Assembly: GCA_020058145.1 (NCBI GenBank)
Contig: JAGVEP010000082.1
Location: 1-12,673, forward strand
Source: Phycisphaerae bacterium
GTDB lineage: Bacteria > Planctomycetota > Phycisphaerae > UBA1845 > Fen-1342
DNA length: 12,673 nt
Direction: 5' to 3'
The notes under the pieces were generated by a model. It was not told the origin of the DNA and searched no databases. It saw only the letters and a list, made by a program, of their open reading frames with translations. Made by a program: the position numbers and the translations under genes. Each line of letters begins with the position of its first letter. Positions within the stretch are counted from its first letter, which is position 1. Shown here in pieces: positions 5,535 to 12,601 of the stretch.

Positions 5535-7919
5535 CTACCGGTCGAGAGTCGCGGTCGCGTTTCCGTTTTTGGACGGACCCGCCTGCTCAAGATTCTCGGT
5601 AACAATGCCGGGAGTGAGAAAAACCGGCAACGTGATGACGTCCGCGGGTCGCCCCGCCGGATAAATCTGGTTGAGCGGCACACTGTTCCGCCCAAACGCG
5701 AGCAAACGCTCGGCGATCACCGCATCTTTCTTGGTGTAGTCGCCTTCCAGCGGCACGACGCCCAAGCTCTTCATTCTGGCCCGCGTCGAGTCGATTTCGA
5801 GCGATGTGGCCTTGTTGGTCTGGCACGTGACACACCACGCGGCGGTGAAATCGACGTACACCGTGTAGCCGCGACGGGCGAGTTCCTCGTCTAATCCCGG
5901 CCGCCACGGCTGCCACGGAATGTGACCGTTCCAATCGGACGCCGCCACCGCGGCGAGCACCTCGTCCGGGCCGTGCGCCTCCGCCACACCCGTGCCGCCA
6001 CCCGCTGGCGCGGCCTGCGCCGCCTTTTCAACGTCATACATGAAGAAGAAGCAAAACCAAACGCCGAGCGCGACAATCGCCAGGGCGTGGACCCACGCGA
6101 GCACGCGGCCGCGCGTCGTCCAGTTCAGGCCGACCTGGCCCAAAAGCCAAGCCGCCAGGCCCAGGAAGGTCAAGAACGCCGTTGTCCACGCCACGCCGCG
6201 CGCGTCCAGCATCCGCGCGATGATCAGCAGCAGCCAAACCGCGGTCCCCAGCAGCACAAACCCCATCACCTGCTTGAACGTAACCATCCACGCGCCCGGT
6301 TTGGGCAGGAAACGCAACCAGCCGGGGTAAGCGGATAGCAACACGTATGGGCTCGCCATCCCGAGGCCCGCACCGCTGAAAACCAGCAGCGCGATGACTT
6401 TGCCCTGCGTGGCGGCATATGTGGCAGCGGAGGCAAAGAACGGCGCGGTACACGCGGTCCCCATCAGTGTCGCCAGGAGGCCCTTCAGGAACGCGCCGGT
6501 GTAACCCTCGCGGCCGGCGGCTGCGTCAAGTGTGGACGCCGCCGTGCCCGGCAGCACGATTTCGAATACGCCGAAGAGATTGAGCGCAAACAGGAACAGG
6601 ATTGACGCCAGGCTGATGACCACCCAGGGGTTCTGCCACGGAACTTGCCCATAGGCCGTCAGGATCCCAAACACCCAGAACCAGACCATGATCCCCGCGC
6701 AAAATGCCAGGCCGAGGCGGAGGATGCGGCCGCGGTCTTCCCCGGCCTGCTTCACGAAGCCGATGATCTTGATCGAGATCACCGGGAACACGCAGGGCAT
6801 GACATTCAGGATCAGCCCGCCGAGAAACCCCAGCAGCAAGTTCCACAGCAAACCCGTGTCGGGCTGCGTCCCCTGCGCGACCGTGCCGGGGGTGCGCAGC
6901 GGATGTGCGGCGGACAGTGTACCGGGCGGCAACATGGCCGCAAACAGCGTACCGCGCGGCAGCGCATCGGAGGGCGGCTCGGTCGCCGCGTGTACCCCGA
7001 ACCGCACCAGCGCCTCGGCCGTTTCCGGTGGGTAGCACGTGCCGGCGTCGGTGCAGCACTGGTAGGTGAACAGCAGCCGCAGTGCGACCGGCCCGCCGGT
7101 AAACTCGCTGTCAATGACGGTGAACGGCGCACGAATCTTGAATTCGCCGCTTTGCTCGCGGACCTTGCCAAAGCCCTCCATCTCGCGCACGTGGGCCGCG
7201 GGCCACTTCTGCTCGTCGAAGCGCAAGCCGTCGAGGGGTTCGATGTACAAGCGCGTCGGAATCAGGCCCTCGACGCCGGGGTCGCGGTCCTGAATGTGGT
7301 GCCCCTTCCGGACTTTGATCGTAAGGACGACTTCGTTTTCCTCGTCGATGTCCACGGGGTCGCGCGACACCGCTACGCTGCTGCCCTCGATGTACTTCGC
7401 CTGCCCGAGCGGCACCGGCAGGGTCTCGCGAGTCTCCTTGAAAAAGTCGGCCTGCGCGGTCCCCGCGGCCCGCGGCCCGACTTTGAGCGTCAGGGCGGCC
7501 GTCGCGTCCATCGGCACGCACAGCCCCTTGCACACGAGTGCATGGACCAGTGTCTGGACCTTGGCCGGACCCGGCGGAACATCCTTGGCAATCTCAATGG
7601 TCGTCAGCACCACCACCCGGCCGGCCAGCGACAGGAACTTGGCGTCGCCTTCCTCTTCCAACTCGGGCGCTGGGAAGCGTAGCTCGCCGAAAGTCACCCC
7701 TGGCGGGGCCTCGAAGGCAATTGTCGTCGGCGCCCCGGTATCGAGGATGATCGGGTGGTAGATGTGCCAACCCTTCTCGATCGTCAGCTCGACGGCCAGC
7801 TCCGTCTTGCCGCCGGGCGGCACGGACTCGTCGGCGGCGCGCAGTGCGGCGGTGAATTTCGGCGCCGCGAGAGGTTGCAGCAGGGCAAGAACCGGAACCA
7901 GGAGCGCAACGACGTTCAT
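5535..7919 (-). CDS. dsbD: DsbD-family protein-disulfide reductase (membrane thiol transporter)
   Basis: DsbD moves electrons from cytoplasmic thioredoxin across the inner membrane to periplasmic proteins. Seen, from the ATG at 7919 (794 residues): a signal-like N-terminus (1-18); a first beta-rich module ending in VCKGLCVP (C130, C134); a second module with FTYQCCTDAGTCYPPE, whose C289-X5-C295 matches the active pair of E. coli DsbD-alpha; a membrane domain at about 357-630 with the two conserved membrane cysteines in NVMPCVFP (C376) and GTACTAP (C490); and a thioredoxin-like C-terminal domain with WCVTC (C696, C699). All three redox centres are present. It exceeds E. coli DsbD (about 565 residues) because of the duplicated N-terminal module. 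The ATG is supported by AAGGA 9 nt upstream; an in-frame start at 8033 adds 38 unlikely residues. It is divergent from the Cys-rich membrane protein at 8147. Confidence 0.94.
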   Translation of the reverse strand: MNVVALLVPVLALLQPLAAPKFTAALRAADESVPPGGKTELAVELTIEKGWHIYHPIILDTGAPTTIAFEAPPGVTFGELRFPAPELEEEGDAKFLSLAGRVVVLTTIEIAKDVPPGPAKVQTLVHALVCKGLCVPMDATAALTLKVGPRAAGTAQADFFKETRETLPVPLGQAKYIEGSSVAVSRDPVDIDEENEVVLTIKVRKGHHIQDRDPGVEGLIPTRLYIEPLDGLRFDEQKWPAAHVREMEGFGKVREQSGEFKIRAPFTVIDSEFTGGPVALRLLFTYQCCTDAGTCYPPETAEALVRFGVHAATEPPSDALPRGTLFAAMLPPGTLSAAHPLRTPGTVAQGTQPDTGLLWNLLLGFLGGLILNVMPCVFPVISIKIIGFVKQAGEDRGRILRLGLAFCAGIMVWFWVFGILTAYGQVPWQNPWVVISLASILFLFALNLFGVFEIVLPGTAASTLDAAAGREGYTGAFLKGLLATLMGTACTAPFFASAATYAATQGKVIALLVFSGAGLGMASPYVLLSAYPGWLRFLPKPGAWMVTFKQVMGFVLLGTAVWLLLIIARMLDARGVAWTTAFLTFLGLAAWLLGQVGLNWTTRGRVLAWVHALAIVALGVWFCFFFMYDVEKAAQAAPAGGGTGVAEAHGPDEVLAAVAASDWNGHIPWQPWRPGLDEELARRGYTVYVDFTAAWCVTCQTNKATSLEIDSTRARMKSLGVVPLEGDYTKKDAVIAERLLAFGRNSVPLNQIYPAGRPADVITLPVFLTPGIVTENLEQAGPSKNGNATATLDR

Positions 7920-7953
7920 GTGGGCGATTCCTTCACCACGACGGAAAACCAAC

Positions 7954-7959
7954 AGTATA
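7954..7959 (-). promoter_or_regulatory. probable -10 box for dsbD
   Basis: TATACT on the minus strand matches the -10 consensus at 5 of 6 positions and would start transcription near 7947, about 28 nt before the ATG at 7919. No good -35 hexamer lies 16-18 bp upstream, so this is either an activator-dependent promoter or a chance match. Confidence 0.4.
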
Positions 7960-7998
7960 ACCGCTTTTGGCGGCGACGATTCCGCGGGCAGCGTCCGG

Positions 7999-8016
7999 GA
8001 CCGGTCGGTTCCGGTC
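7999..8016. repeat. inverted repeat in the dsbD divergent spacer
   Basis: GACCGG (7999-8004) and CCGGTC (8011-8016) are perfect arms around a 6-nt spacer, about midway between the two divergent starts. It could be an operator or a simple hairpin; nothing more can be said from sequence. Confidence 0.3.
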
Positions 8017-8063
8017 TGGCCGCGCCGCGCCACCCGGACAATCTCAAGTCCCCAGTCCGCGGG

Positions 8064-8069
8064 TATGAT
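8064..8069 (+). promoter_or_regulatory. possible -10 box for the Cys-rich membrane protein gene
   Basis: TATGAT matches the -10 consensus at 5 of 6 positions, about 78 nt before the ATG at 8147. No convincing -35 hexamer is seen, so confidence is low. Confidence 0.25.
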
Positions 8070-8146
8070 GAACGCGGTGGCCGACGCCGACCGCCGGCGA
8101 CTGGGTATGTGATCCTTCGTCGCTTATCGGCCCTACGAGTTCCTCA

Positions 8147-8683
8147 ATGGGCACCACAGACCACAAACCGCTTTCCGAACTCCCCCATCGGTTCCGTGAG
8201 CGGCTTGCTGCCCTGCGCACCCGTTGGCGTGACTACCGGGACGAGTGCCGCGAAACCCCGGGCATCGCTCGGCACCGCCCCCTTCTGAAGATTGGAGCTC
8301 TCATCCTGGTCGTGCTCGCCGCCATCCTCGGCGTCCGCTGGCTGACAAGCTGGATCACTCCCGGCGGCTCCGCCTCGCTGGCCGATCAGCGGACTCCGAC
8401 CGCTACCCTGTACGTGGCTTGCACCAACCCCGGCTGTCGCACCTTCTTCACCACGCTGCAGCCGATGGACTTCAAGAACTGGCCGCTGAAGTGCGCGGGG
8501 TGTGGCGCCTTGGCGGTATATCGCGCCACGCAGTGCCCGACGTGTCGCCACTGGCACGGCCTCGCGCCCGGTGGTCCCGTTGGTTGTCCGTTCTGTGCGG
8601 AAAAAACGCAGCAGGCCGAGCCCTTCCCGACATCCCGCGCCACGCCGCACCATTCCGACGACGACGAAGACCCCTGGCGTTAG
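8147..8683 (+). CDS. membrane-anchored Cys-rich (zinc-ribbon-like) hypothetical protein
   Basis: I do not recognise a named family. Seen in the 178 residues: a strongly basic N-terminal region (1-48, many Arg); one transmembrane helix (about 48-68, IGALILVVLAAILGV); a short linker; then four cysteine pairs, C92/C97 (CTNPGC), C116/C119 (CAGC), C130/C133 (CPTC) and C147/C150 (CPFC); and an acidic tail (DDDEDPWR). The pairs are arranged like two zinc ribbons, each able to hold one Zn ion. By the positive-inside rule the N-terminus should be cytoplasmic and the cysteine domain outside, in the periplasm. That is unusual for zinc ribbons and is inference. No Shine-Dalgarno is seen before the ATG. 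The gene is divergent from dsbD with a 227-bp gap, and convergent with the PEP-CTERM gene. Confidence 0.75.
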   Translation: MGTTDHKPLSELPHRFRERLAALRTRWRDYRDECRETPGIARHRPLLKIGALILVVLAAILGVRWLTSWITPGGSASLADQRTPTATLYVACTNPGCRTFFTTLQPMDFKNWPLKCAGCGALAVYRATQCPTCRHWHGLAPGGPVGCPFCAEKTQQAEPFPTSRATPHHSDDDEDPWR

Positions 8684-8692
8684 CGACCGAGC

Positions 8693-8737
8693 GGCGCCAG
8701 GCGCGTGCCCTTGGGCCGCCCACGCGGCTTTGGCGCC
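8693..8737. repeat. nested inverted repeat just after the Cys-rich gene
   Basis: GGCGCCA (8693-8699) pairs with TGGCGCC (8731-8737), and inside it GCCGC (8715-8719) pairs with GCGGC (8724-8728) around CCAC. It starts 10 nt after the stop codon at 8683. No T-run follows on the plus strand, so if it ends that transcript it is an atypical or Rho-assisted terminator. Confidence 0.4.
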
Positions 8738-8769
8738 CGGATGAAAAAACGCCCGGAACATAGGCACGA

Positions 8770-8808
8770 GAAAAAGGCACCGCCCGGATCGAGGGACCCG
8801 GGCGGTGC
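8770..8808 (-). terminator. intrinsic terminator of the PEP-CTERM gene
   Basis: Perfect 11-bp arms 8808-8798 and 8787-8777 (GCACCGCCCGG type) enclose a 10-nt loop and are followed on the minus strand by CTTTTTC (8776-8770). It begins 37 nt after the stop codon at 8846. This is a textbook Rho-independent terminator for transcription from right to left. Confidence 0.92.
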
Positions 8809-8845
8809 GTGTTGCAGACGAAAAAAGTCGCCGCGCTCGCGTGAG

Positions 8846-9835
8846 TTAGCTCCGACGTCGAGCGGCGAACAGGCCGGCTAGTACGACGAGGGCAAGTGAG
8901 CCGGGCTCCGGAACGTAGGTGAGGCCGAGCGTGTAGGTGCCGGCGTTGCTGCCCGGGGTGATGTTGCCGATCGTGCTGCCGAAGGTCGTATTGTAACCGC
9001 TGGTGACGATCGTGTACGCGCCGGCCGCGAGCGTCGAGCCGTGGAAGCCGGGCGTCAGATCCGGGGCGGCAAGAGGATCGGCCGCGCCGTAGCTGAATTC
9101 GCTGAACAAGCCGGGGCCGTCGTCATCGCTCGAGGCGACGAAGTTGCCGAGGCTGTCGTAGATGGCCATTTCGGTGTCGGTCATGCCGCCCGTGCCGCCG
9201 CCGAGCATGCTGATGTTGAGGTAGTCACTGGCGTTGGCGACGCCATTGAAGTTGAAGGTGAAGAAGTCGAGGCCACCCGCGACGTGCGAGCCGGGGGTGT
9301 TGACGGTGACACCGTCGCCGAGCAGGGTGCCGAGGTTGCCGCCACCGTTGGTGATGACGTTCGCGCCGAACTCGTAGGACACGTTGTCCCAGATCTGTTC
9401 GGGCAAGCCGGCGGTGCCGTCCTGAATGCTCTCGAACCATTCGAGGCCGACGGTTCCACCGTTGCTCAAGGTGAAGGGCGTGACGTTGACGGTGGTGGGG
9501 CCGACCGCGAGCGTGCCGGTGTAATTGCCCACGGTCGAAGCCTGGTAGTTGAAGGCGGTAAAGCTCTGGCCAGAGCCGGGGGTGAATCGAACGCGTGCCT
9601 CGTTCGCATATGTACCGAGGGCGACTTCGGTGAGCGAACCGGTGACGCGGAGAGCGCTGACGCTGCCGCCGCCAGTGGCGATCCAGGAGCCGAGAATGTT
9701 GTCGGGGTCGCCCTGAGCGTCGATCGACGCCTTGTTGGTGAACGACGCCGTGCCGTACACCGTGAAGGTACTCATGCTAGCGACGGCCGAGGCCGCGCAC
9801 GTCGCGGCGGCCAAAAAGACAAGGAACCGTTTCAT
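8846..9835 (-). CDS. PEP-CTERM sorting-domain protein, DVUA0089-like
   Basis: A secreted protein destined for the cell surface or exopolysaccharide. The PEP-CTERM tail is recognised by an exosortase (EpsH/XrtA type) that cleaves it and transfers the protein. Seen, from the ATG at 9835 (329 residues): a signal peptide (MKRFLVFLAAATCAASAVAS); a Gly/Thr/Asn-rich beta-type body with almost no Lys or Cys; in the second half FFTFNFNGV, MAIYDSLGNFVASSDDDG and TLAAGAYTIVTSG, the pattern of the DVUA0089 (pre-peptidase C-terminal-like) domain; and at the end VPEPGSLALVVLAG followed by ARRRS, the PEP motif, hydrophobic helix and basic tail. The start is fixed by a strong GAGGAGGAG 6 nt upstream (9850-9842). 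The gene has its own promoter (10152-10124) and terminator (8808-8770), so it is monocistronic. No exosortase gene is in the window. The ligand or exact role is unknown. Confidence 0.92.
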   Translation of the reverse strand: MKRFLVFLAAATCAASAVASMSTFTVYGTASFTNKASIDAQGDPDNILGSWIATGGGSVSALRVTGSLTEVALGTYANEARVRFTPGSGQSFTAFNYQASTVGNYTGTLAVGPTTVNVTPFTLSNGGTVGLEWFESIQDGTAGLPEQIWDNVSYEFGANVITNGGGNLGTLLGDGVTVNTPGSHVAGGLDFFTFNFNGVANASDYLNISMLGGGTGGMTDTEMAIYDSLGNFVASSDDDGPGLFSEFSYGAADPLAAPDLTPGFHGSTLAAGAYTIVTSGYNTTFGSTIGNITPGSNAGTYTLGLTYVPEPGSLALVVLAGLFAARRRS

Positions 9836-10118
9836 CAGTAACTCCTCCTCGGGACACAAGATACCGCTGGGCTACACCGCCCAGACGTTCGCTGTGCAAA
9901 CCACTCGTCTGTGAGCGAAGCCGATGGGCGCACGAAGCACGAGTCGCCTCGGGCCCAGATCGTCGAAAAGCGACGACACACTCTCCTCGCGGAACTACGA
10001 GGTATCGCCCATTCTCCACCGTGGAGGCGGCGATCACGATCACGAGGCTGGTGGCAGACGCGACGATTTACAGTTAGGGAGAAAATCCCGCTGTGCGCTA
10101 ACAACCTCCTCCTATACA
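9836..10118 (-). promoter_or_regulatory. long structured 5' leader of the PEP-CTERM gene
   Basis: If transcription starts about 7 nt after the -10 box at 10129-10124, the PEP-CTERM mRNA has a leader of about 280 nt. I see no credible gene in it: the open frame that ends by overlapping the ATG is Arg/Ser-rich and starts inside the promoter. Seen hairpins: 9867-9872/9879-9884 (CTGGGC/GCCCAG, 6-nt loop) just before the ribosome-binding site; 9960-9965/9971-9976 (TCGTCG/CGACGA); 10014-10019/10021-10026 (CTCCAC/GTGGAG); and 9888-9893/9914-9919. A second AGGAGGAGG lies at 10112-10104 without a properly spaced start. It does not match a riboswitch I can name. Confidence 0.45.
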
Positions 10119-10123
10119 ACCCA

Positions 10124-10152
10124 AGTGTATCGACGTGGGTAGGACGTGTCAA
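10124..10152 (-). promoter_or_regulatory. sigma70-like promoter of the PEP-CTERM gene
   Basis: On the minus strand a perfect TTGACA (10152-10147) is followed after exactly 17 bp by TACACT (10129-10124, 4 of 6 matches to TATAAT). This is the best promoter in the window. Downstream on the same strand the first real gene is the PEP-CTERM gene at 9835. Confidence 0.65.
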
Positions 10153-10176
10153 GACGAATTTGACGCCGATCGCGGC

Positions 10177-10195
10177 GGGCGGCTTCCGACCGCCC
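10177..10195. repeat. GC-rich hairpin after the RNase D gene
   Basis: GGGCGG (10177-10182) and CCGCCC (10190-10195) pair around a 7-nt loop, 17 nt beyond the RNase D stop. No T-run follows on the minus strand. It may slow or end RNase D transcription before the PEP-CTERM promoter, but it is not a canonical terminator. Confidence 0.35.
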
Positions 10196-10212
10196 CCGCG
10201 GACCCGCCCTGC

Positions 10213-11424
10213 TCAGGCCGTTGCGTGCGGCCGCTTCTTCGCAACGGGGTGCGACACAAACGCGATCTGCGGGCTGTCCGGCCAGCCGGAGACGTGAATC
10301 TCGCTGCGGCCCTCGAGCAGCCCCACCAGCCGGCGGCCGATGAAGACCTCCCGCCAGCCGGTCAGCAGCTCCGGCTGCTGCTTCTCAACCCCCGCCAGAA
10401 AGTCCAGCAATTCACGCAAACGCTGCGTCCCGCCGAGAAGCGCGCGGCTGAGTCGCTCGCCGTAGCAGATGGCTTGCGTGGTTGCCGAGAGCAGGTCCAG
10501 TAGCGCGGCGGTCAGCGCGGTTTCTTCCCGCTGTTCGTAAGGCTGCGGCCAGTCACTCTTCGGCGTGCGGACCGCGTCGACGATCAATTCCACCAGCTCG
10601 CGCACCACGGCCTTGTTGCGGGCTTGCGGAAAGCCGCGCATGACCTCGAGCTCGGACGCCTGCTGCGGACGCCGCCGGGCGAGTTCAACCAGGATATCGT
10701 CCCGCATCAGGGCGCGAATGGGGCGGTTTCGCGACTTGGCCCAGTGTTCGCGCCATTCGACCAGCCGGGCGAGGACCACCAGCCCCAGCCCGTCGAGTTT
10801 CTTGCTGCCCTTGAGCCGCATGGCCCGGTCTTCCACCGGGGCCCGGTAAAACTCGCGGTCCTCGAAGCACCTGAATTCCTCGGCCACCCACGCGGTGCGC
10901 CCCGCGCGTTCGATTTGCTCCGCCAACCGCTCCTGAACGGTCGGCAGGTAGATCACATCTTCGACCGCGTAGCGAATCTGGGCCGCCGTCAGCGGCCGGC
11001 GCGCCCAGTCCGTCAAGGTCTGTCCCTTGGACAGCCGCCGCTGCAGCAGCGCGTCGACCAGCCGCACCAGGTTCAGAGGGTAGCCGTGCCCGACGAATCC
11101 CGCGGCGACCTGCACGTCGTAGACGTTGCGGGGAACCTCGCCGGTGGTCTTCAGACAGACTTCGAAGTCTTCCTTGCCCGCGTGCACAATCGTCAGCACC
11201 GTCGGGTCGATCACGAGCTCCCAGAAGGGCGCCAGGTTCAGGTCCGCCGTCGTGTCGACCAGGGCGGCCTCCCCGTCCGTCGAGACTTGGATCAGGCACA
11301 GGTTCGCGTCGAAGGTGTCGTCGCGGATAAACTCGGTGTCGAAAGCAAAGCGGCCCAGCGCGCGCCACGCGCTGCAGTGTGCTTCCAGCGTCGGCTGGTC
11401 GGTGATGATCTCGGGCGGTCGCAT
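10213..11424 (-). CDS. rnd: ribonuclease D (DEDDy 3'-5' exonuclease with HRDC domain)
   Basis: RNase D trims the 3' ends of tRNA precursors and other structured RNAs in the cytoplasm. Seen in the 403 residues: exonuclease domain (about 5-175) with Exo I FAFDTEF (D29, E31), Exo II HAGKEDFEV (D86) and Exo III RYAVEDVIYL (Y152, D156), giving the full DEDDy set that binds two metal ions; an HRDC RNA/DNA-binding domain at about 210-285 (LARLVEWREHWAK, VMRGFPQARN); and a second helical region at about 300-375, as in E. coli RNase D (375 residues). The start at 11424 has no evident Shine-Dalgarno, but family N-termini begin shortly before the Exo I motif, as here. It lies 270 bp downstream of tsf on the same strand. 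The match to the bacterial RNase D family is strong. Confidence 0.93.
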   Translation of the reverse strand: MRPPEIITDQPTLEAHCSAWRALGRFAFDTEFIRDDTFDANLCLIQVSTDGEAALVDTTADLNLAPFWELVIDPTVLTIVHAGKEDFEVCLKTTGEVPRNVYDVQVAAGFVGHGYPLNLVRLVDALLQRRLSKGQTLTDWARRPLTAAQIRYAVEDVIYLPTVQERLAEQIERAGRTAWVAEEFRCFEDREFYRAPVEDRAMRLKGSKKLDGLGLVVLARLVEWREHWAKSRNRPIRALMRDDILVELARRRPQQASELEVMRGFPQARNKAVVRELVELIVDAVRTPKSDWPQPYEQREETALTAALLDLLSATTQAICYGERLSRALLGGTQRLRELLDFLAGVEKQQPELLTGWREVFIGRRLVGLLEGRSEIHVSGWPDSPQIAFVSHPVAKKRPHATA

Positions 11425-11694
11425 CGAGCCCGGCGGTGGTCCACTGCGCCGCCCCGTCCCAACGCCTTGGACGGCTGCGGCACGTATCAGAGTTCTTGTG
11501 TTAAGTACCTACACCAGACGCGTAATCGTGTCCAGGGGTCGCGCGGCACCACGCTGGGCGTGGCCCCACGGTGGTATTATCGGTGCGCCGCGAGCCCCGA
11601 CTTGCTCCGCTGGCCCGCACGGCTGAGGGCGGCGCAGCTCCTGCGCTAGCCAGCCACGCGATGCACGCTGATCGGAGCGCGGCGGCGTCGTGAT
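11425..11694. other. spacer between tsf and rnd, no gene seen
   Basis: No tRNA, small RNA or credible open frame is visible. It holds short inverted repeats, for example CCACGC (11546-11551) with GCGTGG (11555-11560), and AT-rich spots such as GATAAT on the minus strand near 11576-11581, but none has a matching -35 element. No T-tailed hairpin follows tsf, so read-through from tsf into rnd is possible. Confidence 0.4.
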
Positions 11695-12522
11695 CTAAGC
11701 CTCGCCGATCTCGAGGCGGGTGAAGCGATTGACCGTCAGGTTGGGCGTCGCGCCGCGCAGGTAGTTGCCGACCGACTTCTTGTCGTCCTTCACGAACGGC
11801 TGCTCAAGCAGCACGATCTCGGAGTACCAGCGGTCGAGCTTGCCGGTCACGATCTTGTCCACGATGTTCGCCGGTTTGCCCTGGACCTGGTCCACCGCGA
11901 TGCGGCGTTCCTGCTCGACCGCGGCCGGATCGACCTCCTCGCGGCGCGTGTACGTCGGCCGCATGGCCACGATGTGCATGCACACGTCGGCCGCGGCCTC
12001 CGCGGGACAGGCCGCGCTGAACTCCACCAGCACACCCTTGCGCCCGTCGTGGTGTACGTAGTGCCCGAGCTGTCCACGCAGGCTGGCCACGCGTCCAATC
12101 TTGATGTTCTCGCGGATCTTGTTGACCGCGTCGTGCAGGACGTCGCTTAGCTTGCGGGCCGGCTCGCCGGGCACGGGCTGCGCGAGAAGGGTGTCCGCAG
12201 TCGGGTCGTCCAGCGCCGCCGCCACCTGGGCGGTCGTCTGGGCCAGCTTGACGAAATCGTCGGTGCCCGTTACGGGCTCGGTTTCACACAGCACCTCGAC
12301 CAGCGCGCCGCGCCCAGCGGCGGCGTCGATGTGGCACGTCACGCGCCCATGGCTCGTCGCCCGATCCGCCCGCTTGGCGACCTGCGACAGGCCTTTCTTG
12401 CGCAGCAACTCGATCGCCAACTTGTCATCGCCCTGGGCCTCTTCGAGCGCCTTCTTGCATTCCATCATCGGCAGGCCCGTCTTGTCGCGGAGGGCCCGCA
12501 CCATGCCCGAGCTAATCTCCAT
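11695..12522 (-). CDS. tsf: translation elongation factor Ts
   Basis: EF-Ts is the guanine-nucleotide exchange factor that recycles EF-Tu-GDP during translation. Seen in the 275 residues (E. coli 283): an N-terminal UBA-like domain with VRALRDKTGLPMMECKKAL and AIELLRKKGLS; the core with EVLCETEPVTGTDDFV (the usual form is CETDFVA, so this is a lineage variant), NKIRENIKIGR and VLVEFSAACP; and a C-terminal GKPANIVDKIVTGKLDRWY, LLEQPFVKDDKKSVGNYL, which is the diagnostic EF-Ts signature. The ATG at 12522 is supported by AGGAG 7 nt upstream (12534-12530); the open frame reaches 12642 but the extra residues are not EF-Ts-like. It lies downstream of a probable rpsB end, matching the widespread rpsB-tsf order. 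Confidence 0.96.
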   Translation of the reverse strand: MEISSGMVRALRDKTGLPMMECKKALEEAQGDDKLAIELLRKKGLSQVAKRADRATSHGRVTCHIDAAAGRGALVEVLCETEPVTGTDDFVKLAQTTAQVAAALDDPTADTLLAQPVPGEPARKLSDVLHDAVNKIRENIKIGRVASLRGQLGHYVHHDGRKGVLVEFSAACPAEAAADVCMHIVAMRPTYTRREEVDPAAVEQERRIAVDQVQGKPANIVDKIVTGKLDRWYSEIVLLEQPFVKDDKKSVGNYLRGATPNLTVNRFTRLEIGEA

Positions 12523-12551
12523 CGCTGGACTCCTGATATTTCTGTGCCGAA

Positions 12552-12599
12552 TGGGGCACCGGCCGGTAGCCGGTGTCCGTAGCGTGTCACCGGACCCCA
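12552..12599 (-). promoter_or_regulatory. structured spacer between probable rpsB and tsf
   Basis: The spacer can fold in two ways. CACCGGC (12557-12563) pairs with GCCGGTG (12569-12575) around a 5-nt loop. Alternatively CCGGTG (12570-12575) pairs with CACCGG (12588-12593). An outer stem TGGGG (12552-12556)/CCCCA (12595-12599) encloses both. No T-run follows on the minus strand, so this looks like an attenuator-type or mRNA-processing structure rather than a terminator. Confidence 0.4.
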
Positions 12600-12601
12600 G
12601 A

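Noticed and set aside
9041..9841. 266-residue plus-strand open frame opposite the PEP-CTERM gene
   Set aside because: Val/Gly/Glu/Ala low-complexity mirror frame. The minus strand has a signal peptide, PEP motif, ribosome-binding site and terminator.
9836..10118. Cyclic di-GMP or other named riboswitch in the PEP-CTERM leader
   Set aside because: Hairpins are present, but none of the conserved loop sequences I know for named riboswitches is visible.
9835..10152. Possible upstream gene overlapping the PEP-CTERM start codon (TGATG)
   Set aside because: Its TTG start lies inside the -35 box and the product is Arg/Ser-rich without a pattern. The overlap is more likely chance within a leader.
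11540..11600. dif-like or sigma70 promoter-like sequence around the TATTAT/GATAAT spot
   Set aside because: No second half-site for dif and no -35 hexamer at a fitting distance on either strand.
11425..11694. tRNA or small RNA gene between tsf and rnd
   Set aside because: No cloverleaf, T-loop consensus or promoter-terminator pair could be traced by eye.
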